64,000 bases of DNA from Pseudocercospora fijiensis CIRAD86 (Eukaryota > Ascomycota > Dothideomycetes > Mycosphaerellales > Mycosphaerellaceae). The DNA is taken from positions 3,671,126 through 3,735,125 of the forward strand of contig NW_006921532.1 in assembly GCF_000340215.1 (NCBI RefSeq), given 5' to 3'. Below the pieces are notes generated by a model. That model searched no databases and was not told where the DNA came from. It saw only the letters and a program-made list of their open reading frames with translations. Shown piece by piece: positions 45,736 through 57,297 of this stretch (position 1 is its first letter; every line of letters begins with the position of its first letter). Position numbers and translations under genes: made by a program.

Positions 45736-45872
45736 GTTGCCGGTCGTCGAGGTGTTTCCGGGTTCGTTGCGATCGCGAGCGCGCGGAGGAGAGTGATCAC
45801 AGATTGACGCGACGAGCAGGGGCTGGCGTGCTGTAGAGTCTACGCGCTGTATGCTGTATGTATGCTGTATGC

Positions 45873-45904
<32 letters not shown>

Positions 45905-46832
45905 TGGCGATCTGACTCCTGGTGTAGCTGGACTTTCGGCGAGATGCAACGATTCGATATGAGCGGCGAAAGGAGCCAATGTCGCAGGAAATCGAGCTTC
46001 AGTCGCGTGCAGCTCCGTAGAACTTCAATGGTAGGTAGTGGCTCTATCTTGGGCTTTGCAGCGGTCTGAGTGGCCAATCGTCAGTTTTGTATGCGGCCTC
46101 CCTGCGAACTAGAACCCGCGGTCAGGATTCTGCAATGATTCAGGGCGACCTCGGTGCTGCTTGTAAATTAATCTCTGGCGGCAGCGGCAGTAGTAGGCTA
46201 CCAGGACTGCTTCATTACACCTGCGTTTCTGCCACCAGAACTAGCCTTTTTTTAGCCGCTCATGTACTGTGTGCAGTAGTCTACGCAGGACGTGTTTCAT
46301 CTGCAGGGGCATATCGATATTTCACACATCGAACCTCCTCTCTTCCTTCCACTCACCATATGCTGGACGCCCTCATCTTTGCACTTCTGCTCACTAGCCA
46401 GCTGCAGCAAACATCGCCTTCTCCTTCATGAATGATGACAGCAGACTCGGGACGAGGACAGTATCGACCTTAATCATCACAACCTTCACGTAGAACTAAC
46501 CTTTTTCCTACCAAGTGGAGTATATCACAAAGCGCGGCAATTGCACCAGTTTGATTTGCCCATGGGGGCCGCTATTTCGAACGAGTGCAGTGGACAACGC
46601 GACAGGGAATTTCCTGGTCAACTGCGCAAACAAGCCACGACTTTCATGAATTCATAGGCTTAAAGCATGCCTGACTATCGCCTCTCGCAACGACAAGGTG
46701 CAATCGGCAGCTGATTGAAGCGGGAGAAAGGCTCGAAGTGCAAATCGCAGAATGAATTTTGGTTCCAAGAATTGCAGGTGCTCGCAGCAGAACTGATTGT
46801 CAGTAGAGGCTGGGAGGAGGGATTGAATGCCA
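45736..46832. other. Intergenic region ARF6 upstream / GT8 gene 3' side
   Basis: About 1.1 kb containing the ARF6 promoter and leader and the 3' flank of the GT8 gene. No gene supported. Confidence 0.6.
45873..45906. repeat. (TGCG)n microsatellite
   Basis: More than eight uninterrupted TGCG units upstream of ARF6, probably in its promoter or leader. On the minus strand it reads as an (Ala-Arg-Thr-His)-like open frame that is not a gene. Confidence 0.95.
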
Positions 46833-47846
46833 CTAGAAACCATCATCGATGCCACGACCTTTCTCCTCCTTCAGTCTCCGCTCATGCACCTCCCACCACC
46901 ATTGATTCGAGGCGTCGCGCGCTCCTTTGCTGACCGTCTCAAGCGTATGACCGACACTGTTCTTCTTCTGCTCGTCGTTCTCATCCCACGGTTTGGGGCT
47001 CAAGATGTAGTGTACATTTTTCACCTTGTCATCCCGCCAGATGGGTGCGTGCACACCTTCCCATCTCAGCGTCTTCAGAGCGTTGTAAATGTATGGCAGT
47101 GCCACCCACCTGCCATGGAAAAGATCTCCTAGCAGACTCTGGTCCGCGAAGTCGTACTCCATAATGCTTGGATCCTGGAGTCTTGACAAGATCATTTCGT
47201 ACACGTCTGCACTTGGCACTACCACCTGCAGCCCTCCATTTGGCATTGCCAATCCATCTGCAGGACCAGCACCCGCAGTCTGCGCAGCCTCCGGAGCCCA
47301 GTGCTGCCACGTAAATGCACAGTTTCTCGGTATCCAATCTTTCGGATAATGAGGCTTTTTCAGCGGGTTGCACACACAAGCATGGCTTGCTGCAAACACA
47401 CGCTGACCCTTTCCTGCCAACTCAGCGCCGTCAAGCGGTATATCCATTAACTCGTCCATATTCTGCAACGCCAGCATGTCACTGTCGAGCTGGACAACAC
47501 GCTCGTATTCCACCAGACTGAATGGTGTCAACTTTGACCAGCAATCGTAGAATCGCGGGTCGTTGGTGAAGTCTTTCTGCGTCTTGGGCAGAAGGTAATT
47601 GACGCGTTTCTTCGGTATTGAGCGAGCATCTAGGGCGGCATGGCCCTCAGCCGGAAATGTGTCGGTATACAGCGCGATAAGCGGATACTTGGATCCGACG
47701 AACTTGAGGGAGGCATCGAGTGTTAAGAGGCCTGGTAAATATTTGGTGTTCGTGATCAGAGTAGTCCAGACCTTGGAGCTCTCAACCACTCGCTTCGGTG
47801 TCGGATTGGCGGCTTCGGCGCTGCCGCTGTTTTGATCTCTGGCCAT
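46833..47846 (-). CDS. Glycosyltransferase family 8 protein (glycogenin/galactinol synthase-like)
   Basis: A single exon of 337 aa. GT8 enzymes are retaining transferases that use nucleotide sugars and Mn2+. Residues about 25-75 form the nucleotide-binding start (VWTTLITNTKYLPGLLTLDASLK, then YPLIALYTD). The metal-binding DxD motif is in VVQLDSDMLAL. A substrate loop with FNAGL-like features appears as MPNGGLQVVVPS, and a DQSLLGDLF segment follows, as in glycogenin-like proteins. The closing LRWEG and VHYILSPKPWDE motifs are typical of fungal GT8 members. There is no signal peptide or membrane anchor, suggesting a cytosolic enzyme. The acceptor cannot be told from sequence. Divergent from the mitochondrial carrier gene (306 bp apart). 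Confidence 0.87.
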   Translation of the reverse strand: MARDQNSGSAEAANPTPKRVVESSKVWTTLITNTKYLPGLLTLDASLKFVGSKYPLIALYTDTFPAEGHAALDARSIPKKRVNYLLPKTQKDFTNDPRFYDCWSKLTPFSLVEYERVVQLDSDMLALQNMDELMDIPLDGAELAGKGQRVFAASHACVCNPLKKPHYPKDWIPRNCAFTWQHWAPEAAQTAGAGPADGLAMPNGGLQVVVPSADVYEMILSRLQDPSIMEYDFADQSLLGDLFHGRWVALPYIYNALKTLRWEGVHAPIWRDDKVKNVHYILSPKPWDENDEQKKNSVGHTLETVSKGARDASNQWWWEVHERRLKEEKGRGIDDGF

Positions 47847-48152
47847 TTTCAGGAGATGCAGTAGGGGTGTGCTGTGACGAGCTGCGAAGAGCGACCTTGA
47901 TGGCCTCGTGTCTGCAGAAAACTCGCCTGCATCTTTTCATCTAGACGATGAGGAAGTTTTGGTGAACTAGAAAACCGAAATGTGAAGCCAATCAATGCCG
48001 TCATGTCAGTCGGCATCGGGTTTAGCCTGCATGAACCTAAGATCCGCACATATTCTAACCTCATTCACATCGAGGTCTATCAGGGAGGATTGAAAGGTTT
48101 TTATGTGGAGCGCAATGCTGGACATACTTCTTCACATAAACCCTCGAATTCA
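47847..48152. promoter_or_regulatory. Shared upstream region of GT8 and mitochondrial carrier genes
   Basis: 306 bases between divergent start codons. No defined element recognised. Confidence 0.45.
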
Positions 48153-49277
48153 ATGTGTGCAAAGGTGAGCGATGCGGCCGCCTCATCAACCCCAGCAGGC
48201 AGTCCACACGGCGCAACCCAGGCTGTAGTGAGTCCCTCGAGTTCGTCAAAGAAAAGCGGCAATTGGAAAGGTTTCGTAGCGGGAATTTTCAGTGGCATCA
48301 CGAAATTGAGCGTCGGGTAGGCCAGAACGTGGATATGAGCTGTCAGACTGAATGCTAAACGGCACAGACACCCTTTCGACACGATCAAGGTCCGTTTGCA
48401 AACCTCAAAACATGACCAGTTCAAAGGGCCGTTGGACTGCCTCATGCAGACTTTGCGCAAGGAAGGTGTTAACGGCATTTACAAGGTCAGTATCGATGTA
48501 GACAGTAACAGCAGTCGAGGCTGAACTTTTGAGCAGGGTGCCACGCCGCCTTTAATAGGGTGGATGTGCATGGACTCGTTGATGCTAGGCTCCCTCACGT
48601 TGTATCGGCGGTTGTTGAATGAGCACGTTTTCCAACCTCTTCGAGCTCGGCCCAATCATCCCGCAGTCTACTTGCCTGACGAGGAACGCAAGAAACTCCC
48701 TGCAGTCGGTCACGGCATTGCGGGCATGCTCGCGGGCTGGACTGTATCCTTCATCGCGGCTCCAGTGGAGCATGTAAAGGCTCGTCTGCAAGTCCAATAC
48801 CAAGCGAACAAGACAGAGCGTCTCTACGCAGGACCGATTGACTGCGCTCGCAAGATCTACCGTGGCCATGGGGTTCCGGGACTATATCATGGACTCTTGG
48901 CCACTTGTATCTTTAGGACTTTCTTCTTTGCTTGGTGGGGAACCTACGACATTTTCACTCGTTGGTTTCAGAAGAACACGACCATGTCCGCGCCGGCGGT
49001 GAATTTCTGGGCTGGTGGCTTGAGCGCTCAGATCTTCTGGCTCACTTGCTATCCCTCTGATGTCGTAAAGCAAAGAATCATGACAGATCCTCTCGAAGCC
49101 GATAAAAGGAAGTTCCCCCGATGGCGAAATGCCGCAGTGGCGGTGTATCGAGAGAGCGGATGGAAGGGATATTGGAGAGGATTTGTGCCATGCTTTCTGA
49201 GAGCTTTCCCAGCAAATGCGATGGCGTTGGTGGCATTTGAAGGCGTCATGCGAGCGTTGAACAAGAGCGATGCATAG
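48153..49277 (+). CDS. Mitochondrial carrier family protein (SLC25)
   Basis: Three exons, 48153..48316, 48368..48485 and 48537..49277, give 340 aa. The protein has the three tandem repeats of the carrier family, each with a PX[DE]XX[KR] signature: HPFDTIKVRLQ, APVEHVKARLQ and YPSDVVKQR. Six membrane helices would cross the inner mitochondrial membrane. A Ser/Ala-rich N-terminal extension of about 40 residues precedes the first repeat. The segment GATPPLIGWMCMDSLMLGSL in helix 2 is close to that of the carnitine/basic-amino-acid/Ymc-like branch, so a carboxylate or amino-acid substrate is possible, but the substrate is not decidable here. Convergent with the mannosyltransferase gene downstream. 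Confidence 0.88.
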
Positions 49278-49546
49278 TTCGTTGTCACAGATTTCATAGC
49301 TCTCCTACTTACAAGATCTCCTCGCCTGCAAGCAGATTCGACAGAGTGGCACGACTCAATCGAGAGATCATCACCGAAGGTTGCACGGCGCCGTAGTTTC
49401 GACATCAAAAGAAGACCTGCCGGTGACAATTCGCTGGTGCTCGATTGAGATCGTATGTTGATGTACAAAAAGTATTTCTCACCGGCTATGCTATATGATC
49501 GCACTTCTATCCCACCTACCAGAACGCCTTGCTAGAGATGTAGTCT

Positions 49547-50783
<1,237 letters not shown>

Positions 50784-51280
50784 GCTGGGCGAAAATTGAA
50801 GGGCACAATGGCTCCGATATGGACGTGGCGCATCAATGTTCTCTTTCTCGTCGCCGTCGCCCCTCTTCCAGAAGTCGGCGTAGATGGGCTTCGCGCTGAT
50901 TCGACTGCTGGGGTGTCTGGCGGTCCCGCAAGCTTTTGCGTTTGGGCATTCGAGGATGTGCAGAGACGACACTCTCTCACGTATGCAAGCCGCCGTGGGG
51001 GTGCGAATGGTCCAGCATGTAGGTGGTCATGGAGAATGCTGCGTGTTGAGAAGATGACGTTCTCTTAGTTACTTGGCCTCTATGTTTGGAATTCCTTCCT
51101 CCGTATCCAGCTGTCTAACCAGGGTCCAGGTTCCTTCCAATATTCTAGCTTCGCCAACCTGAGGCACCCACGGAGTGGCTGAGTGGAGGTGGAGGTAGAC
51201 CACAGACAGGAAGCTTCCTGTGTCTTGCATAACAAAACTAGCTGCGAGGAAAAGAGCTGAGCCGCTGCTGAGGTGCATCG
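50784..51280. promoter_or_regulatory. Divergent upstream region between mannosyltransferase and next gene
   Basis: 497 bases between two divergent start codons; no specific site recognised. Confidence 0.45.
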
Positions 51281-53122
51281 ATGATTTGCAGGAGGATTCA
51301 GGAGGATGCCAAACATATAGGAAGAGCTGGTGCATGCGCATATTGGCAGTTGTTCACCTCCAGGGCTGGTGTTCTCAGAGGATGGCCCTCCACACAGCAA
51401 AGATACATAAGCGGATCTGGAAAGCAGCTACAGGCTAGAGGAGAGCATGAAGAGCTCACCAGCGACTCTGCGGCTGCAGCCAGACTTGAACGCAGACATG
51501 GCAGCTTTTTCGGCACTGTTGCCGTTGCGAACTTGGCTGCTCAGACGAACATCGAGCATTTGATCTCGCAGATTCAGCCACTGCGCTGCGGACGTCCTGC
51601 AGACGCGTCCACATATCCATCACAGCTGACTTTGTTGCTCACTCCATCGTTCGCGAAGCATGCCACAGACGCTGAACTGCCAATTCGGGTCCTGGAACGA
51701 TTTCATTCCCGTGCAGCGGTGGACAAGCCCATTGATGCTATTACTGCTGTAGTCGACCGACTACCGATACCTAACGGCTCTGAATATGGCTGCGAAGGCA
51801 TAGCATACGCGCTCTTTACGGAGGCTAAGCCACTGGACACGGAGTCGCAAGTAGCTCTCCGCAAAGAGAAGACCAAGCCCGGCTCTCTGTGCTTCCATAT
51901 CCCTACGTACAAAGGGTGTCATCGGCTTTATCACACGCAGATTCAGTTGCCTTTGGCGCAAACGATATTCTCAACAGGCCTGCCATCAACGTTGATTCAT
52001 AATCATTACGAGCCCAGTAGCGGAGATGGCAGACAAAGGCTAGTCCAAACTAGAGAGCTCGAATCTCATGAGGTCCGCCTCGCGGTGCGGAATCTTGACC
52101 AGTCGCTCAGCTATGACGCTCCACTGGTACCGTTGACTCCATTCAGACTAATCCAGAACTCCATGGGCAACATTGTTAGGACTTTGGCGCCTGTAACTGC
52201 GACAGAACATCGACCCATTTTCGATCTGAAAGGCGACAAAGTTGCTTATGATCAGAATATTGGGGAATATAAGAGCCAAGAGGGAAGAGCTTTCCCAGCC
52301 TCACAGGAGCTTGAAGCGGCAGTTCAGGACTACTTCAAGAAGCTCGACATCGTCCCGGAGCCAGTGCAGGTCTGGGCGCTGGTCATCCCTTCGCCAACAA
52401 AAGTGAGCAACAGCGAGGACAACAGCTTGGCACAGCTCACGGCACTCGACAAGGAAGACATTCGCTCACTGTGGTCACCGATTCTCGATCAACGCACACA
52501 GCCAGCGAAGGAGTTAAGTAATGTCACTGGGGGCTATCGAGCTGGATTGCGCAAGGCGCAGTTTTTCCCTATGTTGCTCGAAGGAGCACGCTTTATCAAA
52601 GTTCTTTCTGGCGGCGGCGGATGGGGCAAAAAGGCCGGTCTTCTCAGCTTCGACCCAGACTCTTCCTATAGTACACGCGAAATACGTAGCCAAACGGGTT
52701 GGAATTTCTCCCTTGATGATGAGAAAGCCTTGCAGGAGTCCCAAAAGCAAGCTCTTGGAGAAGTCGTGAAAGAAGGGGAGCTGGTCGCGTTTTACATGGC
52801 TAGGAGTGAAAATGCTGATACAGCATTAAAGCAAGGACTTTTGGGTGAAGCTTCTTTGAATGGGCCTACGCTTCAGGAAGCTGTCACGTTCGGCGCCATC
52901 CCATCAAGCATCGAGAGTGCTTCAGGCAGGTCTGCTATGTCTGATGATTCCGATGAGTATCGAAATAGCATTCGGCATTTCGTCAATCAATTTGGAGCCC
53001 TTTCAGAGGGGGGCATGGCAGTAACATTGACCAAAGATGGCACGGTGCTCACGCAAACGAAAATGGATATGCCGTTCGGGAAGCTCAGACTAGCGCTTGG
53101 GTCGAAAGCATCCGAGCAATGA
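51281..53122 (+). CDS. Conserved fungal protein of unknown function, possible mitochondrial presequence
   Basis: A single exon of 613 aa. The first 50 residues are rich in Arg, Ala and Ser and poor in acids until GEHEE (MICRRIQEDAKHIGRAG, then QQRYISGS), which could be a mitochondrial targeting signal. The rest is globular-looking, with stretches such as GSFFGTVAVANLAAQTNIEHL, CFHIPTYKGCHRLYHTQIQL, LTPFRLIQNSMGNIVRTLAP, RAFPASQELEAAVQDYF and a Gly-rich SGGGGWGKKAGLLSFDP. The C-terminus reads MAVTLTKDGTVLTQTKMDMPFGKLRLALG, a beta-rich ending. I do not recognise a named domain. Length, low bias and lack of introns suggest a real gene. Another frame starts 51 bp after the stop. Confidence 0.72.
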   Translation: MICRRIQEDAKHIGRAGACAYWQLFTSRAGVLRGWPSTQQRYISGSGKQLQARGEHEELTSDSAAAARLERRHGSFFGTVAVANLAAQTNIEHLISQIQPLRCGRPADASTYPSQLTLLLTPSFAKHATDAELPIRVLERFHSRAAVDKPIDAITAVVDRLPIPNGSEYGCEGIAYALFTEAKPLDTESQVALRKEKTKPGSLCFHIPTYKGCHRLYHTQIQLPLAQTIFSTGLPSTLIHNHYEPSSGDGRQRLVQTRELESHEVRLAVRNLDQSLSYDAPLVPLTPFRLIQNSMGNIVRTLAPVTATEHRPIFDLKGDKVAYDQNIGEYKSQEGRAFPASQELEAAVQDYFKKLDIVPEPVQVWALVIPSPTKVSNSEDNSLAQLTALDKEDIRSLWSPILDQRTQPAKELSNVTGGYRAGLRKAQFFPMLLEGARFIKVLSGGGGWGKKAGLLSFDPDSSYSTREIRSQTGWNFSLDDEKALQESQKQALGEVVKEGELVAFYMARSENADTALKQGLLGEASLNGPTLQEAVTFGAIPSSIESASGRSAMSDDSDEYRNSIRHFVNQFGALSEGGMAVTLTKDGTVLTQTKMDMPFGKLRLALGSKASEQ

Positions 53123-53173
53123 CTAGCCGGCAAGAAACGCAGCGGCCACATCAATTTTGAGACCGCGGAACGA

Positions 53174-53746
53174 ATGATACTTGGTCGACATTTCGATGAA
53201 CATGGATTTCTTGGCCCATGTGATCTTGCTCACACGAATCTTCGCGCACGCAGGTTGGCCGAGGTAGCCACCCGAATTAGCAAGAAGTTGAGCGAGCGAA
53301 TAGGCTACAACAAATTCTGTGAAATGCTGCTGCAGAGGCAGCAGCGTCTTCGAGCAGTGCCGTGGGCAGACCTAGGCACAATACGGCGACGCCGAGCTTG
53401 GGCAGAAATCAACAAGATATTCCTCAAAGAGCTGGCTGATCAATGGACGTCGAACGACATCCAATTTCAAATCCGGAAAGTCCATAGGGTTTTCGGTAGA
53501 GGGATGTACGCAAGAGATCAGGTTGATCCTACAGGCTTCAGCGAGGACGCATGGCAGGAATTGTCAGGTTCTAGTGAAGAAGAGCCAGGCATCAAGCATA
53601 ATAGTACTCCTCGAAGTGCAACCCAAGGTGGTGGTAGAACATTAGCTGACATAGTGGAAGACTTTGTTACGGCAGGTGGAAAGTCCAAAAAGGTTAAGCT
53701 ACGACAGGCCTCGACGGTAGGGAGGAAGGGCTCCAGGCCATTTTGA
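53174..53746 (+). CDS. Hypothetical basic protein, 190 aa
   Basis: An ATG at 53174 opens a 190-aa frame rich in Arg and Lys (LRARRLAEVATRISKKLSERI, then TIRRRRAWAEINKIFLKEL), with a Ser/Thr/Gly-rich tail ending in KVKLRQASTVGRKGSRPF. The same frame is open upstream as far as the base after the preceding stop region (KKRSGHINFETAER), with no ATG, which hints at an unseen upstream exon or at coding continuity with the 613-aa gene through an intron or a sequence error. No domain is recognised; basic helical content would fit a nucleic-acid or ribosome-associated protein, but this is only a guess. Confidence 0.5.
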   Translation: MILGRHFDEHGFLGPCDLAHTNLRARRLAEVATRISKKLSERIGYNKFCEMLLQRQQRLRAVPWADLGTIRRRRAWAEINKIFLKELADQWTSNDIQFQIRKVHRVFGRGMYARDQVDPTGFSEDAWQELSGSSEEEPGIKHNSTPRSATQGGGRTLADIVEDFVTAGGKSKKVKLRQASTVGRKGSRPF

Positions 53747-55124
53747 GTCCTAGATGCAAGAAATAATAAAGAAAAGAATGGAGAACAACCTACCTAGGTA
53801 GTGATCGCATATGGGCTCGTGAGCTCTCGTGCAACCACCTGGACGTGTCGGGAAGAATTCCGGTATGGACGGCAGGAGCTTGGGCTTCCAAGGTTTCTTG
53901 ATCCCTCCGCCGTCCGGTTGAATCTCGATGGTCAGAGGGATTGCGCAAGGGGGCCCAAGGGTAACCACCTTCCATGTGCTTTGTGCGTTGCGAGTGTATC
54001 ATTCTCGTCCTGAGTTGATGACTAGTATGTTGCAAGATGGCGAGTCGTTTGATGGCAATGCTGCATTGCTGTTCCTGGGAGCAGAAAGTGAAGACAAGAT
54101 AAAGTAGATGGTTCCTTTTCGGCAGATGCATGAACATGACTCGGGGACACGGTAGTAAGTTCGATTCGTTCAGCGATATGTGTGTCATCTTGGGCGTCTT
54201 CTCCGCGAAGTCGCATGCTGTGGCCTGGTGCAGTGGACATGGAGCTGTGAAGCACTGGCGTCCAGTGGTAGCTTGGCGAGCGTGGACATGATGATGGCGG
54301 GCAGCACGTCGAAGCAAACTTGCCCAGGAACGGTACGGCGCGGCGCGTAGCACAGAGTGCGTAGTTGTGTAGATGAATATGTCGGTAGTTGTTCGATCAC
54401 ACTGCTTCGAGAAGGACCTGCGTCTGCTATGGGAGCGGAAGGGCGTGTGGGGGCGGGGGCGGGGATGGCGATAGCAACGTTGCCGCCGGTGCTCTGCCGT
54501 GCTCGCTTGGCAGATGAATGGCTAAGTAATGTGGTGGTGTGGTGGTGTGTGGTGTGTGGTGTATGGGGTATGCCCGGCAATCTGAGAGAGCCATACTGAG
54601 TCGAGTTGAGCTGGAGAGGCCTTCTCGGGCAGCAACAGATTTCGGGCATTCCACCGCCTTGTTCCCGCCTAACCTGCTCAGCACAATCGAAATCAGAGCG
54701 CAACGCTTGGCGATTGCTGCGACTAGCTCCGTAACTGCATACAACACCGCTGCGTGCTCGCCGACTTGGCTTGGCTTGCCTCAGACCATCGGGAATTCCT
54801 CCTCCTGCTGCTTGCTACAGTACGCGCCACCCTAGGACCTAAGACCAGCGACACAGCCGTAGCACAAGAGTCGAGCACCTGCGCACACGACCAACTCGCT
54901 GCCCAGCCCAGCCAGCCCAGCCCCCTCTCCGCACTCTCCGCCCCTCCCTCGCCCTTCACACAACTCCTGGCGCCCTCGCCCTCGCCCTCGCCCTCGCCCG
55001 CCGAGCTCTTGTCCGTCGGCCTCTCCCAGTCGACGTGACCGCCATCGACCGCGCTGCACCCCTCGCCCACTCTGCCGCTTCAAGACTCCCACGCGCCGGC
55101 CATTGCATGGCCATTGGCAGCATC
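53747..55124. other. Upstream region of the G-alpha gene
   Basis: About 1.4 kb without a convincing protein gene. It contains GT/TG-rich (54530-54560) and pyrimidine/CG-rich tracts, with repeated CTCGCC units near 54973-55000 just before the G-alpha start. These are probably promoter and leader. Open frames on either strand translate low-complexity sequence. Confidence 0.55.
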
Positions 55125-56453
55125 ATGTGCTTCGGAAGCGGCAACAAGGATGACCCCGATGCCAAGAAGAGCAAGGAGATAGAGAAGCAGTTGCGCGAGG
55201 ACCAGAAGCGACTGGCCAAGGAGGTCAAACTCCTACTGCTCGGTATGCAGCAAACAGATCTTTGCAACGCACGTCCTATGGCCTCGCGTGGCATTGTGCA
55301 TTGGGCCACGCTGACTGTGAGCCTACAGGTGCGGGAGAGTCCGGCAAGTCGACTGTCCTCAAGCAGATGCGATTGATACACACCAAAGGTTTCTCCTCGC
55401 AAGAACGGAAACAATGGAAGGTCACCATCTTCCAAAATCTGCTGCATGCATTCCAAGTCGTCTTCGGCGCCATGGAAGAGCAGGAGGTCGACTTCGCAGA
55501 GGACAGCAATATTGTGCGTCCATCGCCCATTGGCCCCGTTGAAACTACCCTTGCTTACTGACGCTGTGTGGCAGAGATACGCCGAAATCATTGCCGCCGA
55601 TCCAGACATCGGTCCTGATGATCCTATGCCCATCGACTGTCTCAACGCATTCAAAAGCTTGTGGCGCGATGCGGGTGTGCAGCTTGCCATCAAGAAGGGC
55701 AACGAATACGCTTTGCACGACAACCTGACTTAGTCAGTGACAACAATCATTATCGATCCACACGCAGAATCGCTGACCATGCAACAGCTACTTTGCTGAT
55801 GTCGAACGCCTTTTTGCCAAAGACTTTTTGCCAACTGACCAGGACATCCTGCGCGCTCGCTTACGAACAACCGGCATCAGCGAGACCATCTTCGAGACTG
55901 GCAGCCTCACCTACCGCATGTTCGACGTTGGAGGACAGAGATCAGAACGAAAGAAGTGGATCCACGTCTTCGACAATGTGCAGGTAGTTCTTTTCCTGGT
56001 TGCGATCAGTGGTTACGATCATGTTCTCGTGGAGGATCGAAACGGCGTAAGTGGACTTGGCTATGCGCATCTGGATGTTCGTCAAGAATCGCTGACATTA
56101 TTCAGAACCAAATGCACGAAGCTTTGATGCTATTCGAGAGCATTGCGAACAGCAAGTATTTCGAAAAGTCCGCTCTGATCCTCTTCCTCAACAAGATCGA
56201 TCTTTTCCGAGAAAAAGTGCAGTCGGGCCAGGCACCCATTTCAGAGCACTTCCCGGACTATACGGGTGGTGATAGGGATGTTGAGGCCGGGCAGCAATTT
56301 TTTGCGACCAAATTCCGCAACCTCGTGAGAGACCCACAGAAGGAAGCCTATGTCCACTTTACCAACGCGACCGATACAAATCTCCTGGACAAGACCATGA
56401 AGAGCGTTCAAGATATGATTGTGCAGCGCAACCTGCACAACTTGATGCTGTGA
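55125..56453 (+). CDS. Heterotrimeric G-protein alpha subunit, fungal group III
   Basis: Five exons, 55125..55242, 55329..55513, 55575..55732, 55788..56046 and 56106..56453, give 355 aa, the expected size. It couples seven-helix receptors to effectors, in this group usually adenylate cyclase. All nucleotide motifs are present: GAGESGKST (P-loop, split by intron 1), RLRTTGISET (switch I with the Arg and Thr), DVGGQRSERKKW (switch II, catalytic Gln), NKIDLF and the TNATDT variant of the TCAT box. The N-terminus MCFGSGNKDD matches group III (Neurospora gna-3, Magnaporthe MagA type): Gly2 is missing, so no myristoylation, but Cys2 could be acylated. The C-terminus HNLML lacks the pertussis-toxin Cys. 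Confidence 0.93.
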
Positions 56454-57297
56454 GCGACGACCCCACCACCCACTGCGAAGTTACAGCTTCTTCTCGCCAT
56501 TGGCAATGGCGGACCCTCATATCGCTCGAGCCCTATGTTTTTGTCGTGTCTCCTGTTAGCGGCCATCTTTTTATGAGCGACGTTAGCGCAGCAACGTTTT
56601 CTGATCATGTCGCAGTATGACATAGACTCCTCAGGCGAAGACCTGCGACTGAGCAGTGTAAAGTCTCCGAAGGCGACAGAACTGCCTGGAAAACGAGAGA
56701 CACCATCATGAACGAGCATTTCTCCTAGCCATTAATTGCTTCGAGCATATTCTGGAGTATCACGCTGCGCGAACGAGCATTTCTCCTAGCCATTAATTGC
56801 TTCGAGCATATTCTGGAGTATCACGCTGCGCTTCTCCGAGCAGAGCGATACGTATCCTTTGGAACGTTGGAAGGGAATACAGGCCAAGCCGCGCGCTGGC
56901 TGTGAAACTCGCTCAATATCGGCCTTTCAAGGTCAAATATTGCGTACGCGCAATCTTGGGCGAGGAGTGAGGAATTGCGAGTGAAGGAGGACGACCTGGG
57001 AGCTATTTTGTCAGCACATAGAGCTCTACGAATTGCCTCGCGGTTGGCTAGGACGGATCAGTAACAATGAGTCCAATGTCTGTGCCAGAAAGATTCTCGC
57101 GCTCAGCGCTGGAAGCACGGACTTAAATCGATAGAAAAAGCTCACTTCATTGCGGCATTCAAACCTCACTTCGAATGAATTTGCGATACGACTTCCTTAA
57201 AATTGTTTCATATCTCGCTCCACAGCACTCACTGACAACAACAGACCACCCCATAGAGCAGGCGACTCGACTTGATCAAAACTAGACACGAAAAAGC
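56454..57297. other. Intergenic region G-alpha to SET-domain gene
   Basis: About 840 bases with no gene; contains the 61-bp tandem duplication listed separately. Confidence 0.6.
56710..56831. repeat. Perfect 61-bp tandem duplication
   Basis: The units 56710-56770 and 56771-56831 are identical in my reading (start GAACGAGCATTTC, end CACGCTGCGC). It is not RIP-mutated and not low complexity, so it is recent. Confidence 0.93.

Noticed and set aside
50784..50972. N-terminal extension of the mannosyltransferase
   Set aside because: The upstream start is GTG, no ATG lies in the extension, and the membrane anchor fits a start at 50783.
54185..54835. Open frames on both strands upstream of the G-alpha gene
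   Set aside because: They translate His/Thr/Pro-rich low-complexity tracts and contradict one another in strand and frame.
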